Positions 51,879 through 59,021 of a stretch of DNA of 64,000 nt are shown piece by piece (position 1 is the stretch's first letter; the number at the start of each line of letters is the position of its first letter). The position numbers and the translations under genes were made by a program. Source of the stretch: CAIQJJ01 sp964606085 (GTDB lineage Bacteria; Chloroflexota; Anaerolineae; Anaerolineales; UBA4823); assembly GCA_964606085.1 (NCBI GenBank), contig CAZSFD010000002.1, positions 87,040 through 151,039 of the forward strand, in the 5' to 3' direction. The notes beneath the pieces were generated by a model. The model did no database searches. It saw only the letters and a list, made by a program, of their open reading frames with translations, and was not told the DNA's origin.

Positions 51879-52381
51879 GTTGTCGCCAACCGCAGCCGCA
51901 CCTGCCCGGCGAAGAGCGCCAGCATGTTGGCCGGCTCGAAGGGCCAGGCGTACTCGAACGAAACACCCGGAAAGCGTTGGCGGGCATCTTCCACCGCGCC
52001 AGCGATCTCGGCTTCGGTGTGTTCGTTGCCGCGCAGGAGCATGGTCGGAATGACAATGACACGCCCGGCCCCACGGCCAACGGCTTCATCCAGCGCGGCG
52101 GGGATGCTCGGCGCACAAAACTCGTTATAGCTGGCGATCACATCCAGGCCCAATTCCGCCTGTAAACTGGCCGCCAGTTCATCCACGGCGGCTTTGTAGG
52201 GATCGTTGCCCGGCGTGCGCGGCCAGGCACGCACCTGCTCGGCCAGGCGTTCTTGCCAACCCGCCAGCAGCGGCAGGCGGCCCAAGGGCGACATCTCCAG
52301 CCCCATCAACACGCCCACCTTCCAGATGGGAAAATCGCGCGCCGGTGCACCGTGCGCGGCCAAAACAACCGTGGTATTCAA
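51860..52381 (-). CDS. CbiX-type chelatase-like protein
   Basis: A 173-residue protein of the class II chelatase fold (CbiX/SirB), which insert Co or Fe into sirohydrochlorin. It starts VVLAAHGAPARDFP with the conserved metal-site histidine (H10). It has VIASYNEFCAPSIPAALDEAVGRGAGRVIVIPTMLLRGNEH, where a second histidine fits the family's HxxxD/E-type site. No other cobalamin or siroheme genes are nearby, so the substrate is open. The start overlaps the SpoIIE-type gene stop by 4 bp. Confidence 0.75.
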   Translation of the reverse strand: MNTTVVLAAHGAPARDFPIWKVGVLMGLEMSPLGRLPLLAGWQERLAEQVRAWPRTPGNDPYKAAVDELAASLQAELGLDVIASYNEFCAPSIPAALDEAVGRGAGRVIVIPTMLLRGNEHTEAEIAGAVEDARQRFPGVSFEYAWPFEPANMLALFAGQVRLRLATTEFRSL

Positions 52382-54519
52382 GCGTTCACCTCCAGCATCA
52401 ACAAGGCCATATCGTCAAAAGGCTCGGCGGCGCCGCGAAAATCGGATACCGCCGTAAATGTCTGTTGCAAAATTGCCTCGGCAGAGAGCGCCACGCAGCA
52501 CGGCAGCAGCGCCAACAGGCCCTCGATGCCGAAGAAGCGCTCATCTGGCGAGATGGCGTCGGTAATGCCATCGGTGTAGAGCAGCAGACGGTCGCCGGGA
52601 GTGAGGGCCATCTGCTCTTCGGTGAGAACCAGCATATCATCGGGGAAGGTGCCGAGTGGCATCCCCTGGCCGCCCAACTCGCTCACCCGGCCGCCGCGCA
52701 GCAGCAGCGGGCGGTTGTGGCCGGCGCGGGCATAGGTGAACTGGCGGCTGGCCGGTTCGAGCAGGCCATAGAACAGCGTGACGAACATGCCCTGGCTGCC
52801 CAGTTCGAGCAGCAGGCGGTTCAACTGGCGCAGCGCGGCGGCCGGCGAGGCAATGCGCTGCGCTTCAGCCCGCAGCAGGCTGCGCGTCAACGCCATGTAC
52901 AGGGCGGCAGGCATTCCCTTATCCGAAACGTCGGCAATCACCAAGCCCACGCGGCCATCGGGCAGGGCGATCACATCGTAAAAATCGCCGCCCACCTGAC
53001 GCGCCGGTTCACTGCGAGCCACAAAGACACAGCCCGGCACGCGCGGAAAGGCGTGCGGCAACATGCTCTGCTGCACCTGGCGCGCCAGTTCCAGTTCGTG
53101 TTCCAGGCGTTCTTTTTTGGCCAATTCAGCCTGAGCGGCTTCGAGCAAGGCGATCTTGGTCTGAAGCTGCTGCACCAACCCGGCCCGTTGCAAAGCCACG
53201 GCCGCCTGGTTGGCGAAGGTTTGCAGCAAGGCCACCTCGCCCGGCGAAAACTGGAATTTCTGGGTCGAATGGACGATCATCAGCCCCACGCGCCGCTCCT
53301 GCGCCACCAGCGGCACGGCCAGGCCGGCCCGAATTTGTCTTTGGGCCTCCGGCAGCGGTGGCAGGCCCGGCGGACAGCGGTTGTAGGCGATGGAGTGCAG
53401 CGGCATCTTGGCCGAAAAGACCTCGCCGGGTTTCATCACCAGCGGGAAATCCTGCCCATCCCAACCGGTGACGGCCAGCACCACCACCTGGTCGTCGGTG
53501 TGCTGGTAGTAGACCACGGCCCGGTCGGCCCCGCACAGGTCGCGCGCCTGCTGGCAAATTTTGCCGCCCAGGGCGTGCAAATCGTCGGAGGTGATCACCG
53601 CCTGGCTGAACTGTTCGAGCGAGAAGAGCGCATCGGTGCGGTGACGCAGCACGCGGTTGGCGGCTTCGAGTTCGGCGCGTTTCACCTGTTCGAGCGTGGA
53701 AACCTGGCCGAGGGCGCGTTCGCGTTCGGCCAGCAGCGCCCAGGTGCGGCGCAGTTGATCCTGCTCGAAGGTGATCACATCGTCGTGGTGGATGCGCCCG
53801 CGGCGGGCCAATTCATCCAGGCATTGTTTCAAGGGCAGTTGGCTGGGCTGCGTGGACAGGCTGGCAGGCGAGGCGTCGGCGCGGAAAATATCCACCAGGC
53901 CCACGTCGCCGGCGCGCCCTGTGCCGCGGCAGTTTTCGCAGCCATCGGAACGGTAATACGCCCCTTCGGGCCGCTTGCAGTTAGCGCACAAGGCGGCCAT
54001 GCGCTGCACACTGACCACCCAACGCAGCCCGGCCAGCCGTCCGTTGTCTGCGCCCAGGTCAACCAGCGCTTGCACCACGCCCCCACCCACCAGCAGCGTG
54101 TCCATCTGCGAGATCACGTGCAGCCCGTTGCGGGCGGCTTCCAGGGCCCACGGGACGCTGTTGGCATCCAGGCGGTCAATCACCAGCAGTTGCACGCGCT
54201 GCAAAATGGCCTCGCGCACGCGGCTCTCGTAGGTCAACGGCGCTTCCACGCCGGCAAAGGTGACGTAGCGCGACATCTTGCGCGGGATGCGCACGGTGGC
54301 TTTATCAGCAGCGATGATCGTACAGCGTCCGATTTTGCCACGCGACAATAACTGCTCGAACAAGGTCTGAAAGATGGCCGCCCGCCCGCTGGGCAGGAAG
54401 TAATCGCCGGGGCGCGTTTCCAGCCCGGCGATGACGGTCAGGCCGGTTTCGCAGGCCAGCATCTCGTTGAGGAGTGCGGTGGCTTCGGGCAAGGGGAAGA
54501 AATCGCGCAGGGTGAGCAT
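52378..54519 (-). CDS. degenerate GspE-like domain / GAF / SpoIIE phosphatase fusion
   Basis: A 713-residue regulator. Residues about 1-290 match the C-terminal half of type IV pilus and secretion ATPases. In place of the GxxGxGKT loop there is PSGRAAIFQTL, so ATP binding is doubtful. The zinc motif CANC (about 178) and CENCRGTGRAGDVGLVDIF (about 193) is intact. About 300-455 is a GAF domain, followed by a coiled-coil linker. About 470-712 is a SpoIIE/PP2C phosphatase with ARQVGGDFYDVIALPDGR, IADVSDKGMPAALYM, GHNRPLLL and EPFDDMALLML. The phosphatase residues are complete, suggesting control of an anti-sigma-antagonist pathway, perhaps tied to pili. Confidence 0.88.
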   Translation of the reverse strand: MLTLRDFFPLPEATALLNEMLACETGLTVIAGLETRPGDYFLPSGRAAIFQTLFEQLLSRGKIGRCTIIAADKATVRIPRKMSRYVTFAGVEAPLTYESRVREAILQRVQLLVIDRLDANSVPWALEAARNGLHVISQMDTLLVGGGVVQALVDLGADNGRLAGLRWVVSVQRMAALCANCKRPEGAYYRSDGCENCRGTGRAGDVGLVDIFRADASPASLSTQPSQLPLKQCLDELARRGRIHHDDVITFEQDQLRRTWALLAERERALGQVSTLEQVKRAELEAANRVLRHRTDALFSLEQFSQAVITSDDLHALGGKICQQARDLCGADRAVVYYQHTDDQVVVLAVTGWDGQDFPLVMKPGEVFSAKMPLHSIAYNRCPPGLPPLPEAQRQIRAGLAVPLVAQERRVGLMIVHSTQKFQFSPGEVALLQTFANQAAVALQRAGLVQQLQTKIALLEAAQAELAKKERLEHELELARQVQQSMLPHAFPRVPGCVFVARSEPARQVGGDFYDVIALPDGRVGLVIADVSDKGMPAALYMALTRSLLRAEAQRIASPAAALRQLNRLLLELGSQGMFVTLFYGLLEPASRQFTYARAGHNRPLLLRGGRVSELGGQGMPLGTFPDDMLVLTEEQMALTPGDRLLLYTDGITDAISPDERFFGIEGLLALLPCCVALSAEAILQQTFTAVSDFRGAAEPFDDMALLMLEVNA

Positions 54520-54526
54520 AATCCAC

Positions 54527-54552
54527 GTATGGCAAAATTAATTTTGCCGTAC
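54527..54552. repeat. 26-bp palindrome, family A, supplying the MtnA-like stop codon
   Basis: Same layout as at 17930, with half GTACGGCAAAATT on the minus strand. It encodes the final V-R-Q-N and TAA of the isomerase gene in the same reading frame as the kinase copy encodes V-G-Q-N. Confidence 0.85.
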
Positions 54553-55596
54553 AAACGCTGCCAGACTTTCGGTGAATGGCGGATAGGCCACCCCTTTTTC
54601 GGTGATGATGCCGGTGATGCAGGCGGCGGGCGTAACATCGAAGGCGGGGTTGGCGACGGCGGCCCCTGCGGGCGTAACGCGCACGCCAGCGAGATGGGTC
54701 ATTTCGTCGGCGGGGCGCTCCTCGATTGGGATGGCGTCGCCGCTGGGGGTGGCCAGGTCAACGGTGGAGGTGGGACCGGCGATGTAAAACGGCACGCCGT
54801 GGGCGTTGGCGGCCAGCGCCAGGTTGTAGGTGCCGATCTTGTTGGCAGTGTCGCCATTGGCGGCCACGCGGTCGCAGCCCACCACGCACAGGTCAATTTT
54901 AGCGGTACGCATGAAGTGGCCGGATGCGCCATCAGGCACCACGGTGAACGGCACGCCCATTTGCTGCAATTCCCAGGCCGTCAGGCGTGCGCCTTGCAGC
55001 CGCGGGCGGGTCTCATCCACAAAGACGTGGATGCGCTTGCCCTGCTCGTGGGCGTAGCGGATCACGCCCAGCGCCGAGCCGTAGCCGCCGGTGGCCAGCG
55101 GGCCGGTGTTGCAGTGGTGGTAGATGTTGGCGCCTTCGGGGATGAGCGGGAAGGCGTGCTTCGCCATATCCAAATCCATCTGCATATTTTCGGCGTCAAT
55201 GGCCTGCGCTTCTTGCAGAACAGCCTGGCGCACAGCATCGGCAGTTTCGAGCGCCGGGTCGGCCAGGCGCGCCAATTGGCGATCCACCGCCCAGGCGAGG
55301 TTGACGGCGGTGGGCCGGGCGGCCTTGAGCGTGTCGGCGGCGTGGTGGAGGGTCAGGCGCAGGGCGGGCAGGTCTTTCGGCCCGTAGGCAGCCGCCAGCG
55401 CCATGCCGTAGCCCGCCGCCAGGCCGATGGCGGGCGCGCCGCGAATGACCATCTCGCGAATGGCGGCGGCCAGGGCGCGGTAATCGGTGTAATCGAGATA
55501 TTCCACCGCCTGCGGGATCAGGCGTTGATCGATCATGCGCACGAGCGGCGCGCCGCCAGGGGGCGATACCCATTGAATGGCATGGTATGAAAGCAT
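54538..55596 (-). CDS. mtnA: S-methyl-5-thioribose-1-phosphate isomerase-like protein
   Basis: MtnA isomerises methylthioribose-1-phosphate in methionine salvage; close relatives act on ribose-1,5-bisphosphate or deoxyribose derivatives. The 352-residue protein has MVIRGAPAIGLAAGYGMALA, the active-site cysteine C162 in HHCNTGPLATGG, and D242 in VVGCDRVAANGDTANKIGTY. The ending IPIEERPADEM is also typical. GGAGGAAG precedes the ATG at 55596. No other methionine-salvage gene is visible nearby. The C terminus is completed by a repeated palindrome. Confidence 0.9.
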   Translation of the reverse strand: MLSYHAIQWVSPPGGAPLVRMIDQRLIPQAVEYLDYTDYRALAAAIREMVIRGAPAIGLAAGYGMALAAAYGPKDLPALRLTLHHAADTLKAARPTAVNLAWAVDRQLARLADPALETADAVRQAVLQEAQAIDAENMQMDLDMAKHAFPLIPEGANIYHHCNTGPLATGGYGSALGVIRYAHEQGKRIHVFVDETRPRLQGARLTAWELQQMGVPFTVVPDGASGHFMRTAKIDLCVVGCDRVAANGDTANKIGTYNLALAANAHGVPFYIAGPTSTVDLATPSGDAIPIEERPADEMTHLAGVRVTPAGAAVANPAFDVTPAACITGIITEKGVAYPPFTESLAAFVRQN

Positions 55597-55616
55597 TTTC
55601 TTCCTCCAGCAATTTT

Positions 55617-56033
55617 TCAACGTTTCGACGTTTCGACGTTTTCCAGCTTCTCCATGTCGCTCAGCCGCATGTTCAACGCGTCCACCGAGATTTGCACCTC
55701 GCGGAACGACACCGCCAGCGAGAGCGACATCAACACCAGGCTGATCACGAACAGCACGTTGCCGGCCATCCCCCACCCCAAGAACAACACCAGCATACAG
55801 ATCACACAGAAGAACAGGCTGGCCACGCCAAAGGCCTGCATGTTGCGGATGAGGATAACGCGGTGGCGCAGGCTTTTGATCTGCCAGTACAAAATGTCAT
55901 CGGGAGATTGTTTATACTTGGCGTGCAAATCGCGGATCAGGGTGGCCAGCGTGAGGAAACGGTTGGTGTAGGCCAGCAGGAGCAGGGAGATGGCAGGAAA
56001 GAGCAGGGCGGGGGTGGTTAGGTTGATTTCCAT
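55617..56033 (-). CDS. DUF2721 membrane protein
   Basis: A 138-residue protein with one N-terminal helix (ALLFPAISLLLLAYTNRFLTLATLIRDL) and two further helices (NMQAFGVASLFFCVICMLVLFLGW and NVLFVISLVLMSLSLAVSF). It matches the DUF2721 layout, including the SFREVQISVDALNMRLSDME tail. Function unknown. The last codons (E-N-V-E-T-S-K-R) and stop are read from tandem GTTTCGAC units at 55617-55641. Confidence 0.85.
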   Translation of the reverse strand: MEINLTTPALLFPAISLLLLAYTNRFLTLATLIRDLHAKYKQSPDDILYWQIKSLRHRVILIRNMQAFGVASLFFCVICMLVLFLGWGMAGNVLFVISLVLMSLSLAVSFREVQISVDALNMRLSDMEKLENVETSKR

Positions 56034-56090
56034 GGCGGAGGGGTGAGAGGGTAAGAGGGTGACGGGGTGATGGGGAGAGAGGGTGAAAGT
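56034..56090. repeat. G-rich tract upstream of DUF2721
   Basis: Repeated GGGTGA/GGGTAAGA/GGGGTGATGGGG units on the plus strand, with at least six runs of three or more G. It lies in the 167-bp gap between the DUF2721 gene and the small gene at 56201. It may form four-stranded DNA, or be another interspersed tract. Confidence 0.5.
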
Positions 56091-56200
56091 GTTTGGCAGG
56101 TGGGCCGAGCGTAGTCGAAGCCGGGGGAAAGGGTGAGATAGCTTTCAAGCGTCACAGGGCATATCCGTTCAATCCGCTCCATAATCCGTTGACAGGGCTT

Positions 56201-56488
56201 TCACGCGGCATATTTTCGATGACGGGCGGCATAGTCATCCAGGCCCATTTGCTCGAATACATCGGCAGCCTGCAATAAATACGGGCGAGCGCGCTCTTTC
56301 TGGCCGACGCGCAGCAAGGCCAAGCCATAATTGCCAATTTGCGCGGGAATACTGTAGCGGCTGCCGATTTTTTGATACAGGGTAGGCGCTTGCGGGCGTT
56401 CCACGAATTGGGTCTCAATCTGGCCGCGGGTGATCGGTTGGCAGGGGTCAAACTCGTTATAGGCATCTTCAAGGGTGATGGCAGGCAT
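56201..56488 (-). CDS. small TPR-like protein, function unknown
   Basis: A 95-residue protein. After MPAITLEDAYNEFDPC and a basic/Gln-rich middle it has one clear TPR-like helical pair, QIGNYGLALLRVGQKERARPYLLQAADVFEQMGLDDYAARH. GAGAGAACCCT precedes the ATG. No partner is evident; it is divergent from the aldo/keto reductase gene. Confidence 0.6.
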   Translation of the reverse strand: MPAITLEDAYNEFDPCQPITRGQIETQFVERPQAPTLYQKIGSRYSIPAQIGNYGLALLRVGQKERARPYLLQAADVFEQMGLDDYAARHRKYAA

Positions 56489-56531
56489 AGGGTTCTCTCT
56501 AAAATAACGCAGTGGGTTGGTGCGATTGTAC

Positions 56532-56537
56532 TATAAT
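56532..56537 (+). promoter_or_regulatory. -10 box for the aldo/keto reductase gene
   Basis: TATAAT in GTACTATAATCCC, 49 bp upstream of the ATG at 56587. The -35 region is poor. Confidence 0.45.
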
Positions 56538-56586
56538 CCCACTCACCAAACCATTTGCCCACCCGTACACAAAAAAGGAGTCACTC

Positions 56587-57588
56587 ATGGAAATGCGCAG
56601 TCTCGGACGCACCGGCGTCATGGTCAGCCCGCTCTGCCTGGGGGCGATGAACTTCGGCGGCCCCACCACCGAGGCAGATTCATTCACCATCATGCGCCGC
56701 GCCATCGAAGCGGGCATCAACTTCTTCGACACCGCCAATTCCTACAACAGCGGCGAAAGCGAAAAGATCGTCGGCAAGTTCCTCCAGGAAAACGGCCTGC
56801 GCGACCAGGTTTTTCTCGCCAGCAAGGTCTTCAGCCGCGTGGGCGAAGGGCCAAACGATGCCGGCTCATCGCGCTATCACATCGTCAAAGCCTGCGAAGA
56901 TTCGCTGCGCCGCCTGCAAACCGATCATATTGACCTGTACCAGCAGCACCGCCCGTCGCTCACCATCCCGCAAGATGAAAGCCTGCGCGCGTACGATGAT
57001 CTGGTGAAAGCGGGCAAAGTGCGCTACATGGGCAGTTCCACCTTCCCGGCCTGGATGGTGATGGAAGCACTGGCGATCAGTGAGAAACACAACCTGGTAC
57101 GCTTTGTCAGCGAGCAGCCGCCCTACAATTTGTTGGATCGGCGCATCGAAAACGAACTGATCCCGCTGTGCCAGAAATACGGCCTGGCGGTGCTGCCCTG
57201 GTCGCCGCTGGCGGGCGGCATTCTGGCGGGCCGCTACGCCACCCGCGAAAACTTCCCCGAAGGCTCACGCGCCACCCGCAGCGGCGCCTTCTTCACCGAC
57301 CGCATCACCCAGGCCGCCCTCGAAGTGGCGCTGAAACTGGGCGGCCTCGCCAAAGAACGCGGCCTCACCAGCAGTCAGTTGGCCCTGCTGTGGGCGAAAG
57401 ATCAACCGGGCGTCACCGCCCCCATCATCGGCCCGCGCACCCTCAGCCACCTGGAGGATGCCCTGCCCCTTTTGGAGAGGTCGCTTTCCGCAGATGATCA
57501 GGCCGCCCTGGATGCCCTCGTCCACCCCGGCAACGCCGTGGCCGATTTCCACAACAGCAACCCGTGGATGAAGGCGCGGGTCACATAG
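56587..57588 (+). CDS. aldo/keto reductase
   Basis: A 333-residue NADPH-dependent carbonyl reductase of the (beta/alpha)8 AKR superfamily. It has the catalytic tetrad: D and Y in NFFDTANSYNSGESE, K in VFLASKVF, and H in DLYQQHRPS. The cofactor region is PIIGPRTLSHLED. AAAGGAG precedes the ATG. The substrate is not predictable. Its TAG stop is the first triplet of a GCAAGTGG-type tract, and a terminator follows at 57656. Confidence 0.93.
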   Translation: MEMRSLGRTGVMVSPLCLGAMNFGGPTTEADSFTIMRRAIEAGINFFDTANSYNSGESEKIVGKFLQENGLRDQVFLASKVFSRVGEGPNDAGSSRYHIVKACEDSLRRLQTDHIDLYQQHRPSLTIPQDESLRAYDDLVKAGKVRYMGSSTFPAWMVMEALAISEKHNLVRFVSEQPPYNLLDRRIENELIPLCQKYGLAVLPWSPLAGGILAGRYATRENFPEGSRATRSGAFFTDRITQAALEVALKLGGLAKERGLTSSQLALLWAKDQPGVTAPIIGPRTLSHLEDALPLLERSLSADDQAALDALVHPGNAVADFHNSNPWMKARVT

Positions 57589-57629
57589 CAAGTGGCAAGT
57601 AGCAGGTGGCAAGTAGCAAGTCAGTGATG
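57586..57629. repeat. GCAAGTGGCAAGTAGC tract at the reductase 3' end
   Basis: Tandem GTGGCAAGTAGCA-type units, the complement sense of the CTGCCACTTGC units at 47294-47372. It supplies the TAG stop of the aldo/keto reductase gene. Confidence 0.6.
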
Positions 57630-57655
57630 ATGCCCATCGCACACTGCCTGTTAGC

Positions 57656-57693
57656 AAGCTCCCGGTCGCGCACATGTGGCCGGGAGCTTTTTT
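57656..57693 (+). terminator. rho-independent terminator after the aldo/keto reductase gene
   Basis: AAGCTCCCGG and CCGGGAGCTT form a 10-bp stem around a 14-nt loop, followed by a run of T. Confidence 0.88.
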
Positions 57694-57700
57694 GTAGTTT

Positions 57701-57726
57701 GTAAGGCAAAATTCATTTTGCCCTTC
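57701..57726. repeat. 26-bp palindrome, family A
   Basis: GTAAGGCAAAATT with its imperfect complement; a fourth copy of the family. It does not overlap a gene end but follows the terminator in the 302-bp gap before the LacI-type gene. Confidence 0.7.
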
Positions 57727-57741
57727 GCCTTCAACTCTCAT

Positions 57742-57770
57742 TTGACAAGCCATTTTTTTCTTGATAAGAT
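57742..57770 (+). promoter_or_regulatory. near-consensus sigma-70-type promoter of the sugar locus
   Basis: TTGACA at 57742-57747, a 17-bp spacer, and TAAGAT at 57765-57770. It is the best promoter match in the window. The LacI-type ATG lies 120 bp downstream, after the hexamer repeats and a C/T-rich tract (57831-57893). Confidence 0.8.
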
Positions 57771-57794
57771 GATAACGATAACGGGAACGATAAC
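57771..57794. promoter_or_regulatory. hexamer-repeat operator candidate (GATAAC units)
   Basis: Four tandem hexamers directly after the -10 box: GATAAC three times, with GGGAAC in third place. The position over the transcription start suits a repressor site, most simply for the LacI-type protein encoded just downstream. Confidence 0.5.
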
Positions 57795-57890
57795 ACTTTC
57801 TACGACTTCGCTCAGGACAAGCCCTTCGACTTTTGCCCTGCCCCCTTACTCCCCCGCTCCCCTGCCACCCGCTCCCTCCCCCCCACCCCC

Positions 57891-58931
57891 ATGCCCCCTC
57901 GCGTCAACATCAAACACGTCGCCAAAGCTGCTGGCGTTTCCACGCAAACCGTCTCGCGCGTCGTCAACGAGCGCCCCGATGTAGCCGCCGCCACGCGCAA
58001 ACGCGTCTTGCAGGTCATCGAGGCCCTCGGCTACCGTCCCAGTGAGTTGGCCCGCAGCTTGATTCAGCAGCGCAGTTATATGCTCGGCGTGATCGCCGCC
58101 GGCCTGAAATACATCGGTGGGCCAGGGCGCGCCCTCAGCGGCATCACCAGCCAGGCCGAAGAACTGGGCTACGCCCTGCTGCTCAAGGAACTCTCCGGCT
58201 TCAACGCCAACAACACCCAACCGCTGATCGATTCACTGCTGGCCCGCCAGGTGGATGGCATTTTGTGGGCCGTGCCTGAAGTGGGCGATAACCGCTGCTG
58301 GGTCGAAGAGATCGCCCCACGGGTGACCGTGCCGATCACCTTCCTTTCGATGGCAAGCCACCCCAACTTATCCATCGCCGCCTTCGACAACGACGCTGGC
58401 GGGCGGCTGGCCGTCCAACACCTGATCGAGATCGGCCGCCGCCGCATCGGCCACATTTCCGGGCCGCTGGATTGGTGGGAATCCCGTCAGCGCCGCCAGG
58501 CCTGGGAAGATGTGCTGCGCCAGGCCGGGCTGCCGGTGGCCGAATCCCACACGGTCGAGGGCAGCTGGTCTTCCGCCTCCGGTGAGGCCGCCTTCCGCCA
58601 ACTGCTCGAACAATACCCCACAATGGATGCCGTCTTCGTCGCCAACGACCAGATGGCCCTCAGTGTCCTTCAAGTGGCCTGTCGCTGCGGTAAACGCGTG
58701 CCGCAAGACCTGGCCGTGGTCGGCTTCGACGACCTGGCCGAAAGCGCCTACTTCTGGCCACCGCTGACCACCATCCGCCAGGATCAGCGCGAACTCGGCG
58801 CGCAGGCGGTTCTCTCGCTCGTCAACCGCATCGAAGCGCTCCATGATGGCATCATTCCTCCCGATCCATTATCGCTAATCTTGATGCCCGAATTGATCGT
58901 GCGCGAAAGTACAGTGATGCGTGATGCGTGA
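57891..58931 (+). CDS. LacI-family transcriptional regulator
   Basis: A 346-residue repressor. The N-terminal HTH and hinge are typical (VNIKHVAKAAGVSTQTVSRVVNERPDVAAATR and GYRPSELARSL). The sugar-binding domain includes IAAFDNDAGGRLAVQHLIEIGRRRIGHISG, DAVFVANDQMALSVLQ and VVGFDDLAESAYFWPPLTTI. It heads the locus with a FucI-like isomerase and a dehydrogenase, so the effector is probably their sugar substrate. The ATG at 57891 lies at the end of a C-rich tract with no Shine-Dalgarno. The last codons (M-R-D-A) and stop fall in an inverted repeat. Confidence 0.93.
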   Translation: MPPRVNIKHVAKAAGVSTQTVSRVVNERPDVAAATRKRVLQVIEALGYRPSELARSLIQQRSYMLGVIAAGLKYIGGPGRALSGITSQAEELGYALLLKELSGFNANNTQPLIDSLLARQVDGILWAVPEVGDNRCWVEEIAPRVTVPITFLSMASHPNLSIAAFDNDAGGRLAVQHLIEIGRRRIGHISGPLDWWESRQRRQAWEDVLRQAGLPVAESHTVEGSWSSASGEAAFRQLLEQYPTMDAVFVANDQMALSVLQVACRCGKRVPQDLAVVGFDDLAESAYFWPPLTTIRQDQRELGAQAVLSLVNRIEALHDGIIPPDPLSLILMPELIVRESTVMRDA

Positions 58932-58961
58932 AACGTGAAAATCGTATCTCACGTAGCACGC
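58926..58961. repeat. inverted repeat at the LacI gene end (GCGTG...CACGC)
   Basis: GCGTGAAACGTGA at 58926-58938 and TCACGTAGCACGC at 58949-58961 pair at 11 of 13 positions. The TGA stop of the LacI-type gene is inside the left arm. Confidence 0.6.
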
Positions 58962-59021
58962 CTCACGTTTTTCCAATCTACAATCCAAAATCAGAATTCC
59001 ACAATTTCCTCGGAGGTCCCC

